Assembly (NCBI GenBank): GCA_036443405.1
Contig: JAZFYD010000008.1
Coordinates: forward strand, 1-39,464
Origin: JAZFYD01 sp036443405
Lineage (GTDB): Bacteria; Planctomycetota; PLA2
Reading direction: 5' to 3'
Length of the DNA: 39,464 nucleotides
This document shows, one piece after another, positions 24,357 through 32,546 of the stretch. The position numbers and the translations under genes were made by a program. Numbering within the stretch: position 1 is the stretch's first letter; each line of letters opens with the position of its first letter. Under the pieces are notes generated by a model. The model saw only the letters and a list, made by a program, of their open reading frames with translations. It did not search any database and had not been told where the DNA came from.

Positions 24357-25898
24357 ATGCGAAGAATTCTCCTCTGCATTCTTACTCTGAGCCTCACCGG
24401 CATCATGGTCCGGACGGCGTCCGCCCAGGACGCGCTCGGCGAACTCCGCCAGGATCCGGACAAGGAGAGGGCGATCGCGAAGGCGCTCAAGGGGCTCAGC
24501 AAGTACTTCAACTCGAAAACGGGTCCGTCAAAACGGGAGCTGAGCCTCCAGCAGTTCACCCAGTGGATGGAGGAGAGCGAACAGGTCCTGGGTGTCGGCG
24601 TTTTGAAGAATCCGAGCCTCATGGTCGAGCTGTTCGACCAGGGCCGGGCGATGGCCAAGAATCACTGGCCGAAGATCGGCCGCGGTCTCCAGTATTTCGG
24701 CGAGACCTCCGACAATTTCCGCGGGTTCGCCTATCACGTACCGAAGGACTACAAGGCGTTTGACAAGAAGGCGCCGAGCAAGCGGTGGCCGGTCATCGTT
24801 TCGATGCACGGACGCGCGGTGAACCGAAAGCACCCCGCGCTCAGGAAGAACTTCCAGGAACGCGGCCGTCTCGCCATCCATGACTACTGGTTGAAGAGCC
24901 CGCTCCTCCAAAAGGCGATCATCACGGCGCCGACGGGGCTGCCGACCGGCTTCGATTTCGACGCGAAGTTCAGAGCCGATCGCAAGGCGTACCAACTCAC
25001 CGTGAAACGCGCGATCACGAACTTCCGCGGGGACTGGAACCGCGTGTGGGTCGAGACGCACACCGGCGGCTTGCGCCTCGCTTGCTCCGATCACGGCTTC
25101 GCGTCGGGTTTCATCGTGCGCGGCGGAATCCTGCCGAAGGAACAGTTCTTCGCGTTGAGCAACGTCACGAGCACCCCGATGGTGTACGTCAAGGCGCCGG
25201 ATTATGCGGCGACCGCCGCGGTCGTCGAGGCACTCACCGCGGCGTATGCCAAAGCCGACGCGTCCGGGTACTTGTTGGTGTTGGAGGGCAAGCGTGCGAA
25301 GGATGGGGCGCTGCAGACCAGCGCCGAGGATGCCCAGAAGATGGCCGACTTCATCCTCGCGGCACCGCCGACCGGTGCGCGCAAGGAGTTCAACTGGCGG
25401 TTCTTCACGGACGCCATGAAGGTGCCCGCACCCATCGTGGATATGGGGGCGAACTTCTTCTACAACAAGGATCAGCCCCTCGAGAAGACCGCCGGTCGCG
25501 TGAACTGGAAAATCAAGCGCGAGATGGTGGATGTCGCGGGCAAGGGCCAGAAGATCCCGGTCTCGCGCATCGAGATCGAAGCGACCGAGTGCGAGTTCCT
25601 CACGTTCATGATCCGCGAGGACCAGATCCCGCTGGCGGATCCCGTCACCGTCGTCGTGAACGGCAAGGTCGTCATCGAAAACAAGCTCATCAAGCGCGAC
25701 CTCAACTGGTTTCTCGAAAACGTACTCGCCGGCCGGTTTATCATGATGCCGTACACGGCGATGTTGACCATCGAGTTCCCCCTCAAGAGCGAGTTCACCG
25801 ACAAAAAGGAGGACGGGAAAGAGGGCGCGGACGGCGCGGAGGCAGGTGCGAACACCGGTGCCGGCGATGACTCGGAGACCGAGAAAAAAGCCGACTAG
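24357..25898 (+). CDS. Exported alpha/beta-hydrolase-like protein lacking the usual nucleophile serine
   Basis: The 513-residue product has a signal peptide ending at TASA-Q. A region about residues 110-330 looks like an esterase/dienelactone-hydrolase fold: AYHVPKDYKAF...RWPVIVSMHGRA for the oxyanion-hole strand, then KAIITAPTGLPTG. The expected GxSxG elbow after the WNRVWVETH strand reads THTGGLRLA, without a serine, so hydrolase activity of the classical type is doubtful. The C-terminal 130 residues are beta-rich and end in an acidic Gly/Ala/Glu tail (about 485-513). The start is ATG 24357, preceded by GGAG at 24345-24348. Only a broad fold assignment is offered. Confidence 0.7.
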   Translation: MRRILLCILTLSLTGIMVRTASAQDALGELRQDPDKERAIAKALKGLSKYFNSKTGPSKRELSLQQFTQWMEESEQVLGVGVLKNPSLMVELFDQGRAMAKNHWPKIGRGLQYFGETSDNFRGFAYHVPKDYKAFDKKAPSKRWPVIVSMHGRAVNRKHPALRKNFQERGRLAIHDYWLKSPLLQKAIITAPTGLPTGFDFDAKFRADRKAYQLTVKRAITNFRGDWNRVWVETHTGGLRLACSDHGFASGFIVRGGILPKEQFFALSNVTSTPMVYVKAPDYAATAAVVEALTAAYAKADASGYLLVLEGKRAKDGALQTSAEDAQKMADFILAAPPTGARKEFNWRFFTDAMKVPAPIVDMGANFFYNKDQPLEKTAGRVNWKIKREMVDVAGKGQKIPVSRIEIEATECEFLTFMIREDQIPLADPVTVVVNGKVVIENKLIKRDLNWFLENVLAGRFIMMPYTAMLTIEFPLKSEFTDKKEDGKEGADGAEAGANTGAGDDSETEKKAD

Positions 25899-27440
25899 GT
25901 GAACAAAGGGATCGCGGGAGTGAGTGACAGAGTGGGTCGCTGGCGTTACCCGGCCCTCGCTTTCTTCACGGGCAGCGCGGTCACGATCTTCGAGTTCTCG
26001 GCGCCGAACCTCCTGCGCGCGAACTTCGGCCAGACGATCTACGTCTGGGCCAACGTGATCGGGGTCATTCTCGGCGCGCTCGCGGTCGGCTACACCCTCG
26101 GCGGGCGTTGGGCAGACCGCACGGAATCGGCCAAGCCGCTCTTTTGGGTGCTGGCGTTCGCGGGCCTCTACGGTCTCTTCGTGGGCGCCGCTGGGCCGGG
26201 CATCGCGCGCTGGATCGCCGGGCCGGATGAATACGAACAGGACGCGGCCCTGGGCGCGTTCATCGTGCAGTCCCTCGCGGCCTCCCTGATGCTGTTCGGG
26301 CCGCCGCTGATTGCCCTTGGCATGGCCACGCCGTTGATGGTGACGCGGGCCGCAAAGAATTGGCCGGTGGGGCGGGCGGCCGGTTTGATCTTCGGCGTCG
26401 GCACGCTCGGATCGCTTGCGGGCATCTACCTGACCACGTTCGTCCTGCTCGACAGGATCGGCACGCGAGCGACGATCCTGTTCGCGGCGGGTTCTCTCGT
26501 TGTGGTTGCCGCGATCGGCCTCTGGCGCGTCGGCCCGCGCCGCGCCGCCCTCGTGATCCTGCCGGCCTTGCTGACGATCCCGTTCGCACACCATGCGACC
26601 TGGGACAAACTGCCCGGCGGCAAGCTCGTCTACTTCGCGGAGTCCCCGTATCAGCTCGTGCGGGTGATCGACGTCGAAGAGAACGGAAATGTGTCGCGCT
26701 GGCTCGCATTCGACGAGGGCATGGGCACGTACCACTCCATGCAACTGCAGAAGGACTCGCACTGGACGGGTGCGTACTACGACGCGTTTGCGACCATCCC
26801 GGAATGGGTGGGGCGCGAGAAGATGAAGATCTGCATCGTCGGCAACGCCGCCGGAACGATGAGCGAGCTCCTGCAGATCCACCACTCGCCCGACGACCTC
26901 GAGATCGACGGCGTCGAGATCGATCCCGCGGTGACCCGCGCCGCGCAGGAAGCGATGGGGCTCAACCTCGAGGAGCAGCCGGCGCTGCGCGTCTTTCACG
27001 AGGACGGCCGGCGTTTCTTGATGCGCCAACCCGCGGGCAAGTACGACGCGATCGTGCTGGACGCATACAACCGCCAGATCTCGATTCCGGCGTCGCTGGT
27101 GACCGAAGAGTTCTTCGAGATCGCGAAGAAGCGACTCGCGCCCGGCGGCATGCTCTTCGTCAACCTGGGCACGGCACGGCCCGGCTCTCGCCTGGTCCGC
27201 GTGGTCGCGAACACGATGGCGGCGGGATTCGACAGCCCGGTGTACCGCTGCCCTTTGTGGCGTCAGCAAAACGTGCTGCTCGTCGCATCCCGCGATGGGA
27301 TGGTGCGGCCGCCGCCCGAGGATACGCAGCGTCTCGTGCCACTGAGCTTCGCGCCCCATTTTTCCGGAACCGAAACATTCACCGACGACCTGTGCCCCGT
27401 GGAACGCATCACGACACAGGACCTTCTGCTGCTCGAGTGA
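25899..27440 (+). CDS. Membrane protein fused to a spermidine-synthase-like domain
   Basis: The 513-residue protein has about seven membrane segments (residues about 15-235) followed by a Rossmann-fold domain of the spermidine synthase (SpeE) superfamily. Recognisable elements are FAESPYQLVRVIDVEE, ICIVGNAAGTMSELL (motif I), DGVEIDPAV, VFHEDGRRFLM and YDAIVLDAYNRQISIPASLVTEEFF. The polyamine-specific DxxDP loop of true aminopropyltransferases is replaced by DAYNRQ, so SAM/dcSAM-dependent transfer to another substrate is equally possible. GTG 25899 directly follows the previous stop; GTG 25920 is an alternative. The next gene overlaps by one base (TGATG). Confidence 0.85.
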   Translation: MNKGIAGVSDRVGRWRYPALAFFTGSAVTIFEFSAPNLLRANFGQTIYVWANVIGVILGALAVGYTLGGRWADRTESAKPLFWVLAFAGLYGLFVGAAGPGIARWIAGPDEYEQDAALGAFIVQSLAASLMLFGPPLIALGMATPLMVTRAAKNWPVGRAAGLIFGVGTLGSLAGIYLTTFVLLDRIGTRATILFAAGSLVVVAAIGLWRVGPRRAALVILPALLTIPFAHHATWDKLPGGKLVYFAESPYQLVRVIDVEENGNVSRWLAFDEGMGTYHSMQLQKDSHWTGAYYDAFATIPEWVGREKMKICIVGNAAGTMSELLQIHHSPDDLEIDGVEIDPAVTRAAQEAMGLNLEEQPALRVFHEDGRRFLMRQPAGKYDAIVLDAYNRQISIPASLVTEEFFEIAKKRLAPGGMLFVNLGTARPGSRLVRVVANTMAAGFDSPVYRCPLWRQQNVLLVASRDGMVRPPPEDTQRLVPLSFAPHFSGTETFTDDLCPVERITTQDLLLLE

Positions 27441-28045
27441 TGCGAACCCTGGGAGTCCTTCTCGTTCTTGCGGTCGGCGCGTCCGGGCAGAGTCCCGATT
27501 GGTCCAAGGAGGCCGGCCAAGCCCTGCGAACCAGGGAACCCGAAAAGGCGAAACGCATCGCAGAACGGATTCTCGCGGAAAGACCCGGCAACAAACATGC
27601 CGGCAACGTTCGTGCGGAAGCGATCAACATGCTCGCGCGTCGGCAGGTTCGAAGCGGCGGTTACGACGCAGGCATCGCGTACCTCGAGTCCAAGCTCGGC
27701 CATCCGTACAACGCCTGGTACTTCGCGGCGTGTTGTTTGTGGGCCGGTCGTGAAGAGCACGGGCTCGCGAAGCTGCGTGCCTCATCCATTGACGCCGCGG
27801 TTCGTGCGGAGTTTGAAGTGGACCTGCTCAGCTACTTGGGCCGCATCGCGGAAGCCGCCGAGGTTCTTCGAAACGCCAACGGTGATCCGGAGACCGTCGC
27901 GTGGCTCGAACAACGCACCGCGACCCGCGCCCGCCTCGCCGGATACGCCGACCGCGCGGTGTGGCTGGTCATCGGCGTGCTCGTCGCGCTGGCCGCCGGC
28001 GTCGGTGTGCTCTGGCGCTTTGCGCCAGCCGCGCCTGCACCCTAG
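27440..28045 (+). CDS. Small TPR-like protein with signal peptide and C-terminal membrane anchor
   Basis: The 201-residue product has a hydrophobic N-terminus (LGVLLVLAVGASGQS). It continues with helical TPR-like repeats (WSKEAGQALRTREPEKAKRIAERILAERPGN, INMLARRQVRSGGYDAGIAYLESKL, about 20-150) and ends with one membrane helix (AVWLVIGVLVALAAGVGVLW, about 173-192) and a short Ala/Pro tail. ATG 27440 overlaps the upstream stop. It is the last gene of the long plus-strand run and is convergent with prkA 37 bp away; no clear terminator was found there. Function unknown. Confidence 0.75.
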   Translation: MRTLGVLLVLAVGASGQSPDWSKEAGQALRTREPEKAKRIAERILAERPGNKHAGNVRAEAINMLARRQVRSGGYDAGIAYLESKLGHPYNAWYFAACCLWAGREEHGLAKLRASSIDAAVRAEFEVDLLSYLGRIAEAAEVLRNANGDPETVAWLEQRTATRARLAGYADRAVWLVIGVLVALAAGVGVLWRFAPAAPAP

Positions 28046-28082
28046 CGAAGCGCGCCTCTCTGGTTTCCGGGCAACCACGCCT

Positions 28083-30314
28083 CTAGCCGCCTTGGTCCTC
28101 CGGCAACGCTTTCTTGATCGCCCACGGGAGCAACTCGAGCGCGCATTGGCGGGTGTATCCGTGTCGCTCCTCGAGGTTCTTGAGCGTGCGCTCGACCTGA
28201 TCACGATTCTCTTCATCGAGACGGTCGAACTCGGGGGTGCCGACTTTGATCAGATCCGCCTGCACCTGCGTAATGGCCTCGCTCTGACGCGCGTAGAAGT
28301 CCTTTTTCAGCGAGCGCAGGATGTCGGGGAACAGCTCGCGGAAGTTCAGTTTCCCACCGGGATTGGCGACGGAGTACGCACCGATTTTCGCGATGAGGTT
28401 CTGCCGGAACAGATCGATGTCGTCACCGGTGGGAATGAGGCTCTCCACGCTGTTCAAGACCCGCGGGTCCGGCTCGCGCTCCTCGCCGCTCACGGGACTC
28501 GTCACCGTCTTGCCGCGCGTGTACGCGATCGCATGCTGGAAGTACTCGTCGAAACGACGGTCGTACTCATCCTCGTCGACGAGCGCCATCGCATCCTTCA
28601 TTTCCCGCATCACGACACGCACGACCGCGCGCTCCACGTCGTCCACGAACCGGACGGGGTCGTTGAAGCCACCCTTGGGTTCGAGTTTCAGGAAGTCGTA
28701 GATCGTCTTGTCGCGAACAAGAGCGCGTAGCTCCTCCAGGACGGCGATCGGCGTGAAGCACTTCGAGTCCTCGCGGGAGGACGCGGCGGCGAGGATCATC
28801 TTCATCTCGCGCGGCGACGCGCCGAACCGCCCCTCGTACACGACGCTGTCGCGGTATTCGCCAGCGAGTTCAGGAATCCGCGCACGTAGCACACGCACCT
28901 CGTCCGCAGAGTAGCGCTCCAACTCGCCGGGATCGCGGCCCTGGTAGAGCAGCGCCTTGGCTAGGGGGGTCAGCTGCGCGATCAGCTTGCGCTCGTTCTC
29001 GGGGTACTGCGCCGGGTCCGGCTTCCACAAACGCGTGAGAACAGCCCACAGCGCGGCGGCGCGGGCCGCGTGCGGTGCGATCTCCTTCCGCAGCGCGATC
29101 AAGTCGAGTTGGTCGCGGTAGATCTCCACCTCTCTTTCGTACTCGAGCAGGTAGGGGACGTGCACGAGTTCCATGCGTCCCTTGAACGACGTGAAGTTTG
29201 GATCTGTCTTGAACCCGTCGAGGTGTTTCTCGTTCGCCGAGCCCACCATCACGAGATCCAGATACGCGAGCGTTCCGGACAGCCGGACCGTGCACTTCTC
29301 CGTGGTCGTCAGGAGGTACTTGTTGAATTCGAGCGGCCTCTTGAGGAAGTCGCTGTACTCGACAAGGCCGCGGTTGGCGTCGATCAGATCGCCGCCCACC
29401 TCGAACAGCCGGAGGTTCTGCAGCGCCGGCGGCAGGTTGGCCATCGATGCGTCGGCCGTCACCTGGTGCGCCTCGGCGTCCACGCTGGCTTGCGGTTCGA
29501 TCGACACGGCGCCTGCACGGTAACGACGGCTGATGTAGAAGCGCTCGACGCGGATGTAGCGCATGACCTCGCGCCAATCCCCCTTGTGCGACGTCAGGAG
29601 CGCCTCGTAGATCTCGCGGCTCTTGGCCCCGAGATCGCCGCGCACGATGTGCAGGTGGGGGAAGTCCAGCTCGCCACCGCAGATCTCCTGCAGCCACTCT
29701 TCGCGGAACTCACGCGGGATCAGGAACACCGGGTTGGTCTTCATGTCCGACTGGACGACCGCGGACGTCTCGGTCGGCCCCAGATGCGCAAAGGACTCGG
29801 AACTACCGCCGTTGGATTGCGCCGAGGTCCCGAATCCGAGTCCGGCGCCGGTGCCGCCGCCTTTGGGGAAGACCCAGGAGAAGCGGTAGAGCGCGCCGAC
29901 GGGCGTGTGGGAGTACGCCTCGAGTCCCTTGAACATGAGATCCGCGATGGATGTCTTGGACGAACCGTTGGGCCCGTGCATCAGGACAAGCTTGTGGTCA
30001 CGGCCTTCGCGCGCGAATCTGCGGACAACCCTATAGATCGCGTCGGTGGCCAACTCCTGCCCAACGACCCGCTGGCACTCCGCGTCCCCGGGGACGCCAT
30101 TGAACAGCTTGTGCCGAACCACACGCTCGCCGAGGTGTTCGACGTGGTCATGTCCGAAGTGATCGAACATGTCGCGAACGTATTGCGCGCTGGACCGCAT
30201 CAGCGCGGCGGGCTGGGCCCGGACCTCGTCGAGGAATTTCCAGAAGCTGAGAACCCGGCCCTGTTTTTCAAAGTCGCCACGCACTCGCTCGGCCAGTTGA
30301 TCGGTGGGATCCAT
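28083..30314 (-). CDS. prkA: PrkA-type serine protein kinase (AAA+ domain)
   Basis: A 743-residue member of the PrkA/YeaG family, an AAA+ module joined to a kinase-like C-terminal domain and linked in other bacteria to stress and stationary-phase signalling. The P-loop is MHGPNGSSKTSIAD (about 112-125). NPVFLIPREFREEWL, RVERFYISRRYRAGAVSIEPQ and GLVEYSDFLKRP are family blocks, as is the FNDPVRFVDDVERAVVRVVMREM region. The start is ATG 30314 with GGGAG four bases upstream. A Gly/Ser-rich stretch (about 152-175) interrupts the AAA domain, and the protein is longer than E. coli YeaG. The usual partners YeaH (DUF444) and SpoVR are not adjacent. Confidence 0.93.
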   Translation of the reverse strand: MDPTDQLAERVRGDFEKQGRVLSFWKFLDEVRAQPAALMRSSAQYVRDMFDHFGHDHVEHLGERVVRHKLFNGVPGDAECQRVVGQELATDAIYRVVRRFAREGRDHKLVLMHGPNGSSKTSIADLMFKGLEAYSHTPVGALYRFSWVFPKGGGTGAGLGFGTSAQSNGGSSESFAHLGPTETSAVVQSDMKTNPVFLIPREFREEWLQEICGGELDFPHLHIVRGDLGAKSREIYEALLTSHKGDWREVMRYIRVERFYISRRYRAGAVSIEPQASVDAEAHQVTADASMANLPPALQNLRLFEVGGDLIDANRGLVEYSDFLKRPLEFNKYLLTTTEKCTVRLSGTLAYLDLVMVGSANEKHLDGFKTDPNFTSFKGRMELVHVPYLLEYEREVEIYRDQLDLIALRKEIAPHAARAAALWAVLTRLWKPDPAQYPENERKLIAQLTPLAKALLYQGRDPGELERYSADEVRVLRARIPELAGEYRDSVVYEGRFGASPREMKMILAAASSREDSKCFTPIAVLEELRALVRDKTIYDFLKLEPKGGFNDPVRFVDDVERAVVRVVMREMKDAMALVDEDEYDRRFDEYFQHAIAYTRGKTVTSPVSGEEREPDPRVLNSVESLIPTGDDIDLFRQNLIAKIGAYSVANPGGKLNFRELFPDILRSLKKDFYARQSEAITQVQADLIKVGTPEFDRLDEENRDQVERTLKNLEERHGYTRQCALELLPWAIKKALPEDQGG

Positions 30315-30357
30315 GTGCTCCCGATCGTACCGCCACGCGTCCCCAAGGCTGGCTCCG

Positions 30358-30504
30358 CCCCTCGGCCTCATGTGCCGGCCTCGGCCTCGGACACTTCCTC
30401 TCGGGCCTTTCGCCCCGCACGTCGTGCCCCCAGGCGATGAGGTCAGTGGCCATGGGGCCCGAGAGGTGGGGCCCGACGCATGAGGCCAGGGCCGAGGCCG
30501 GGGG
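30358..30504. repeat. Inverted-repeat element, copy B (opposite orientation to copy A)
   Basis: The 35 nt at 30470-30504 are the reverse complement of 25-59 with two mismatches. The other end (30358-30393) carries the partner arm (CCTCGGCCTCATGTG..GGCCTCGG), partly rearranged relative to copy A. GAGAGGAAG-like internal bases also align. It lies in the 334-bp gap upstream of prkA. The rest of this gap holds a dif-like site (30543-30570) and a stem-loop (30582-30630). Confidence 0.7.
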
Positions 30505-30542
30505 TGAATAGGTGCGAACCTAGCGGGTTTCGTCCCCCACCC

Positions 30543-30570
30543 ACGTCCGATAATGTCTCTTATGGTGTGT
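30543..30570. other. Candidate dif-like XerC/XerD recombination site
   Basis: The 28 bp fit an 11-6-11 layout: ACGTCCGATAA, TGTCTC, TTATGGTGTGT. Compared with E. coli dif, the ATAA-TGTnTn-TTATG core is shared. The two 11-bp arms are inverted matches of each other at 7 of 11 positions, as expected for paired XerC and XerD half-sites. It lies in an intergenic gap. A -10-like GATAAT is present, but without a matching -35. The call rests on pattern similarity only. Confidence 0.35.
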
Positions 30571-30581
30571 TGGCGGTTCAG

Positions 30582-30630
30582 GGAACGCGGCGGGGCGGCG
30601 GGACCTCAGCCCGTGCCCTCGCCCTGTTCC
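30582..30630 (-). terminator. Long GC-rich stem-loop downstream of the MBL-fold gene
   Basis: GGAAC (30582-30586) pairs with GTTCC (30626-30630), GGCGGGG (30589-30595) with CCC-T-CGCC (30616-30623), and CGGG (30599-30602) with CCCG (30610-30613), around a seven-base loop. It begins about 19 nt after the MBL gene's stop codon in the direction of transcription. No T tract follows, so it may be a 3'-end stabilising structure or a Rho-dependent terminator element. Confidence 0.45.
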
Positions 30631-30648
30631 GGGGCCGCAGGGGCGGTC

Positions 30649-31638
30649 CTAGCGCGGTTTGAACATCCCGGGGATGGTTCCATCCACCGGCCCCGAGTGG
30701 CCCTCCACGGCCCGGGCATCGTATCCACGGTCCCGTAGCGTCTGGGTGAACTCCTTCGCGTACCCGTGGATCACGTGGATTTCCGACGGCTTCACCGCCT
30801 CCACGATCTGCAACAGCCCATCGAAGTCCGCGTGGTCGCTCAGCGGGAATGCCCGCTCGACACCGGGCGCGCGGGCCCGATCACCCCAGCCCGTGACCGC
30901 GGCCACACGAAGCGGTGCGAGAGCCTGGACTTCGGGTGACTTCAGAAACCGCGGCGGCACGACGATCGCCGCCCGGCGCCGGTCCTTTTTGGAGAGCCGC
31001 CGGGAACCGGGGAACGTGAACCCGAGCCGCCGGTAGATGTCGCAGAGGTTCCAGGGCGCGCCGTGAGCCGCGACGGGAATCTCCGCGGCGCACAGTGCGG
31101 CCATGACCTCCTGGGCCTTGCCGAGCGAATAGGCCAAGAAGACGGGCGCCGATCCGCCGTCCAGCGATTCACGCGCAAACGAGATCATCTCGGCGCGGGT
31201 TTTTTCGGCGGGGGGGAAACGATAGTCCGATCTACCGAACGTCGCCTCGGTGATGAGGATGTCGGCGTGCTGCGGATCGGCCGGCGGGCAGGTCAGGCCG
31301 CCCTCGGGTTTGGCGTCACCCGTGTAGAGCAGGCTGCGGCCGGGACCGCGAACCAGCACCATCGCCGAACCCAGGATGTGCCCCGCTGAATAGAGCGACA
31401 CCTCGAGGTCCCCTACGCGCATGGTTTCGCCGTATCGCAGTTCGAGGAACTCGGAGTCCGTGCCGAGCCGTCGCCGCATCAACGCGCCCGTCTCGGGTGT
31501 GCACAGGATCCGTTCGTGTTTCGCGGTGTGGTCGCCGTGCGCGTGCGTAACGACCGCGACCGGTTTCGGTTTGGTCGCGTCGAGCCAAAGGAGACCCTTC
31601 TCCAACTCGATGCCGTGGCTCGCGAACCGGATTCTCAT
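30649..31638 (-). CDS. MBL-fold nuclease-like protein (beta-CASP / ligase-associated exonuclease type)
   Basis: The 329-residue protein has the metallo-beta-lactamase metal motif THAHGDH (about 31-37). Further metal ligands are in YSAGHILGSAMVL (about 83-95) and LLYTGDAKPEGG (about 103-114), and SDHADF (about 270-275) is typical of RNA/DNA-processing MBL enzymes. The overall arrangement resembles the ligase-associated DNA exonuclease group, but no DNA ligase gene is nearby. Its start codon abuts the stop of the agmatinase-family gene, so it is the distal gene of the pepA-DHH-agmatinase operon. RNA or DNA substrate cannot be decided. Confidence 0.85.
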   Translation of the reverse strand: MRIRFASHGIELEKGLLWLDATKPKPVAVVTHAHGDHTAKHERILCTPETGALMRRRLGTDSEFLELRYGETMRVGDLEVSLYSAGHILGSAMVLVRGPGRSLLYTGDAKPEGGLTCPPADPQHADILITEATFGRSDYRFPPAEKTRAEMISFARESLDGGSAPVFLAYSLGKAQEVMAALCAAEIPVAAHGAPWNLCDIYRRLGFTFPGSRRLSKKDRRRAAIVVPPRFLKSPEVQALAPLRVAAVTGWGDRARAPGVERAFPLSDHADFDGLLQIVEAVKPSEIHVIHGYAKEFTQTLRDRGYDARAVEGHSGPVDGTIPGMFKPR

Positions 31639-32541
31639 TCAGGGACCTTCGTTCGCCGGCGCCCCCGCGTCGCGCACCGACAGATACGCGATCATTTTCA
31701 TCACGCATCGCGCCGCCGCGAACTCGGACATGCTGGAAGGGGGCTCGGGGATCACTTCCACGACATCGAACGCGACAACCCGCCGCGTCTCGCAGACGCG
31801 TTTCAGCAATGCCATCGTGGGCCACCAAGTGAGGCCCCCCGGCTCCGGCGTCCCTGTGCCGGGCACGATGCCCGGATCGAAACCGTCCACGTCGATGGTC
31901 ACGTAAACCGTCTCCGGCAGCGTCGCCACCACGTCGTCGATCCACTCGGCCTCGGGGCGCCGGTGTAGGTCGTGCGCGAAAAACGGCCGCACACGTTCGT
32001 CCCCCATCGCCTCGGCATCCTCGCCCGAAACGGCGCGCAAGCCCACGCTGGTCAACCGGGCGACCTCCGTTAGATCAAGCGCACGTCGCATGACGCAACC
32101 GTGCCCGAACTTCGTGCCTTCGTACTCGTCGCGCAGATCGGGATGCGCGTCGAGTTGCAGCACACCCAGCCCGGGAAACGCCCGCGCCGCCGCGCGAATC
32201 GGCCCGAGGCTGATCGAATGCTCGCCACCCAGGCAAATGGGGATGCGGCCCGCGTCCAGGAGCGCGCGCACACGCGGCTCGAGCTGGCCGGCGAGCGCAT
32301 CCGGCATCTCATCCGTCGTGACACCGTCGCAGGTCTGCACGCCGTCCCGCATGGGATCGAGTCCCAACTCCTCGTCGAACAACTCGATCTGCGATGAGGC
32401 TGCCAGGATCGCGCGCGGGCCTGCCGCCGTGCCCTTGCGATAGGTGACCGTGCCCTCATACGGGACGGGCAGAATCACGAACCGCGCGTCGTCTCCGCTT
32501 CGCGGCAGATCGTCGCCGCCAAAGGGAGGCCACTCCCCCAT
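31639..32541 (-). CDS. speB: Agmatinase/arginase-family ureohydrolase
   Basis: Family enzymes hydrolyse guanidino compounds such as agmatine, giving putrescine and urea, with a binuclear Mn2+ centre. The 300-residue protein carries the metal ligand motifs LGGEHSIS (about 113-120), LDAHPDLRDEYEG (about 136-148) and TIDVDGFDPGIVPGTGTPEPGGLTW (about 215-239). The N-terminal VPYEGTVTYRKGTAAGPRAI block matches agmatinases better than arginases. ATG 32541 is 5 bp after the DHH gene's stop. The membrane spermidine-synthase-like gene at 25899 is the only other polyamine-related gene nearby. The substrate is assigned by family resemblance only. Confidence 0.9.
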   Translation of the reverse strand: MGEWPPFGGDDLPRSGDDARFVILPVPYEGTVTYRKGTAAGPRAILAASSQIELFDEELGLDPMRDGVQTCDGVTTDEMPDALAGQLEPRVRALLDAGRIPICLGGEHSISLGPIRAAARAFPGLGVLQLDAHPDLRDEYEGTKFGHGCVMRRALDLTEVARLTSVGLRAVSGEDAEAMGDERVRPFFAHDLHRRPEAEWIDDVVATLPETVYVTIDVDGFDPGIVPGTGTPEPGGLTWWPTMALLKRVCETRRVVAFDVVEVIPEPPSSMSEFAAARCVMKMIAYLSVRDAGAPANEGP

Positions 32542-32546
32542 TCCGG

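Noticed and set aside
24528..27359. A 943-codon open frame on the minus strand opposite two plus-strand genes
   Set aside because: Its composition (Arg/His/Asp-rich, no domains) is typical of an antisense shadow in GC-rich DNA, and the plus-strand genes have clear signal peptides and motifs.
30549..30554. GATAAT as a -10 promoter element on the plus strand
   Set aside because: No -35-like hexamer lies 16-18 bp upstream and no plus-strand gene follows. The dyad symmetry around it fits a recombination site better.
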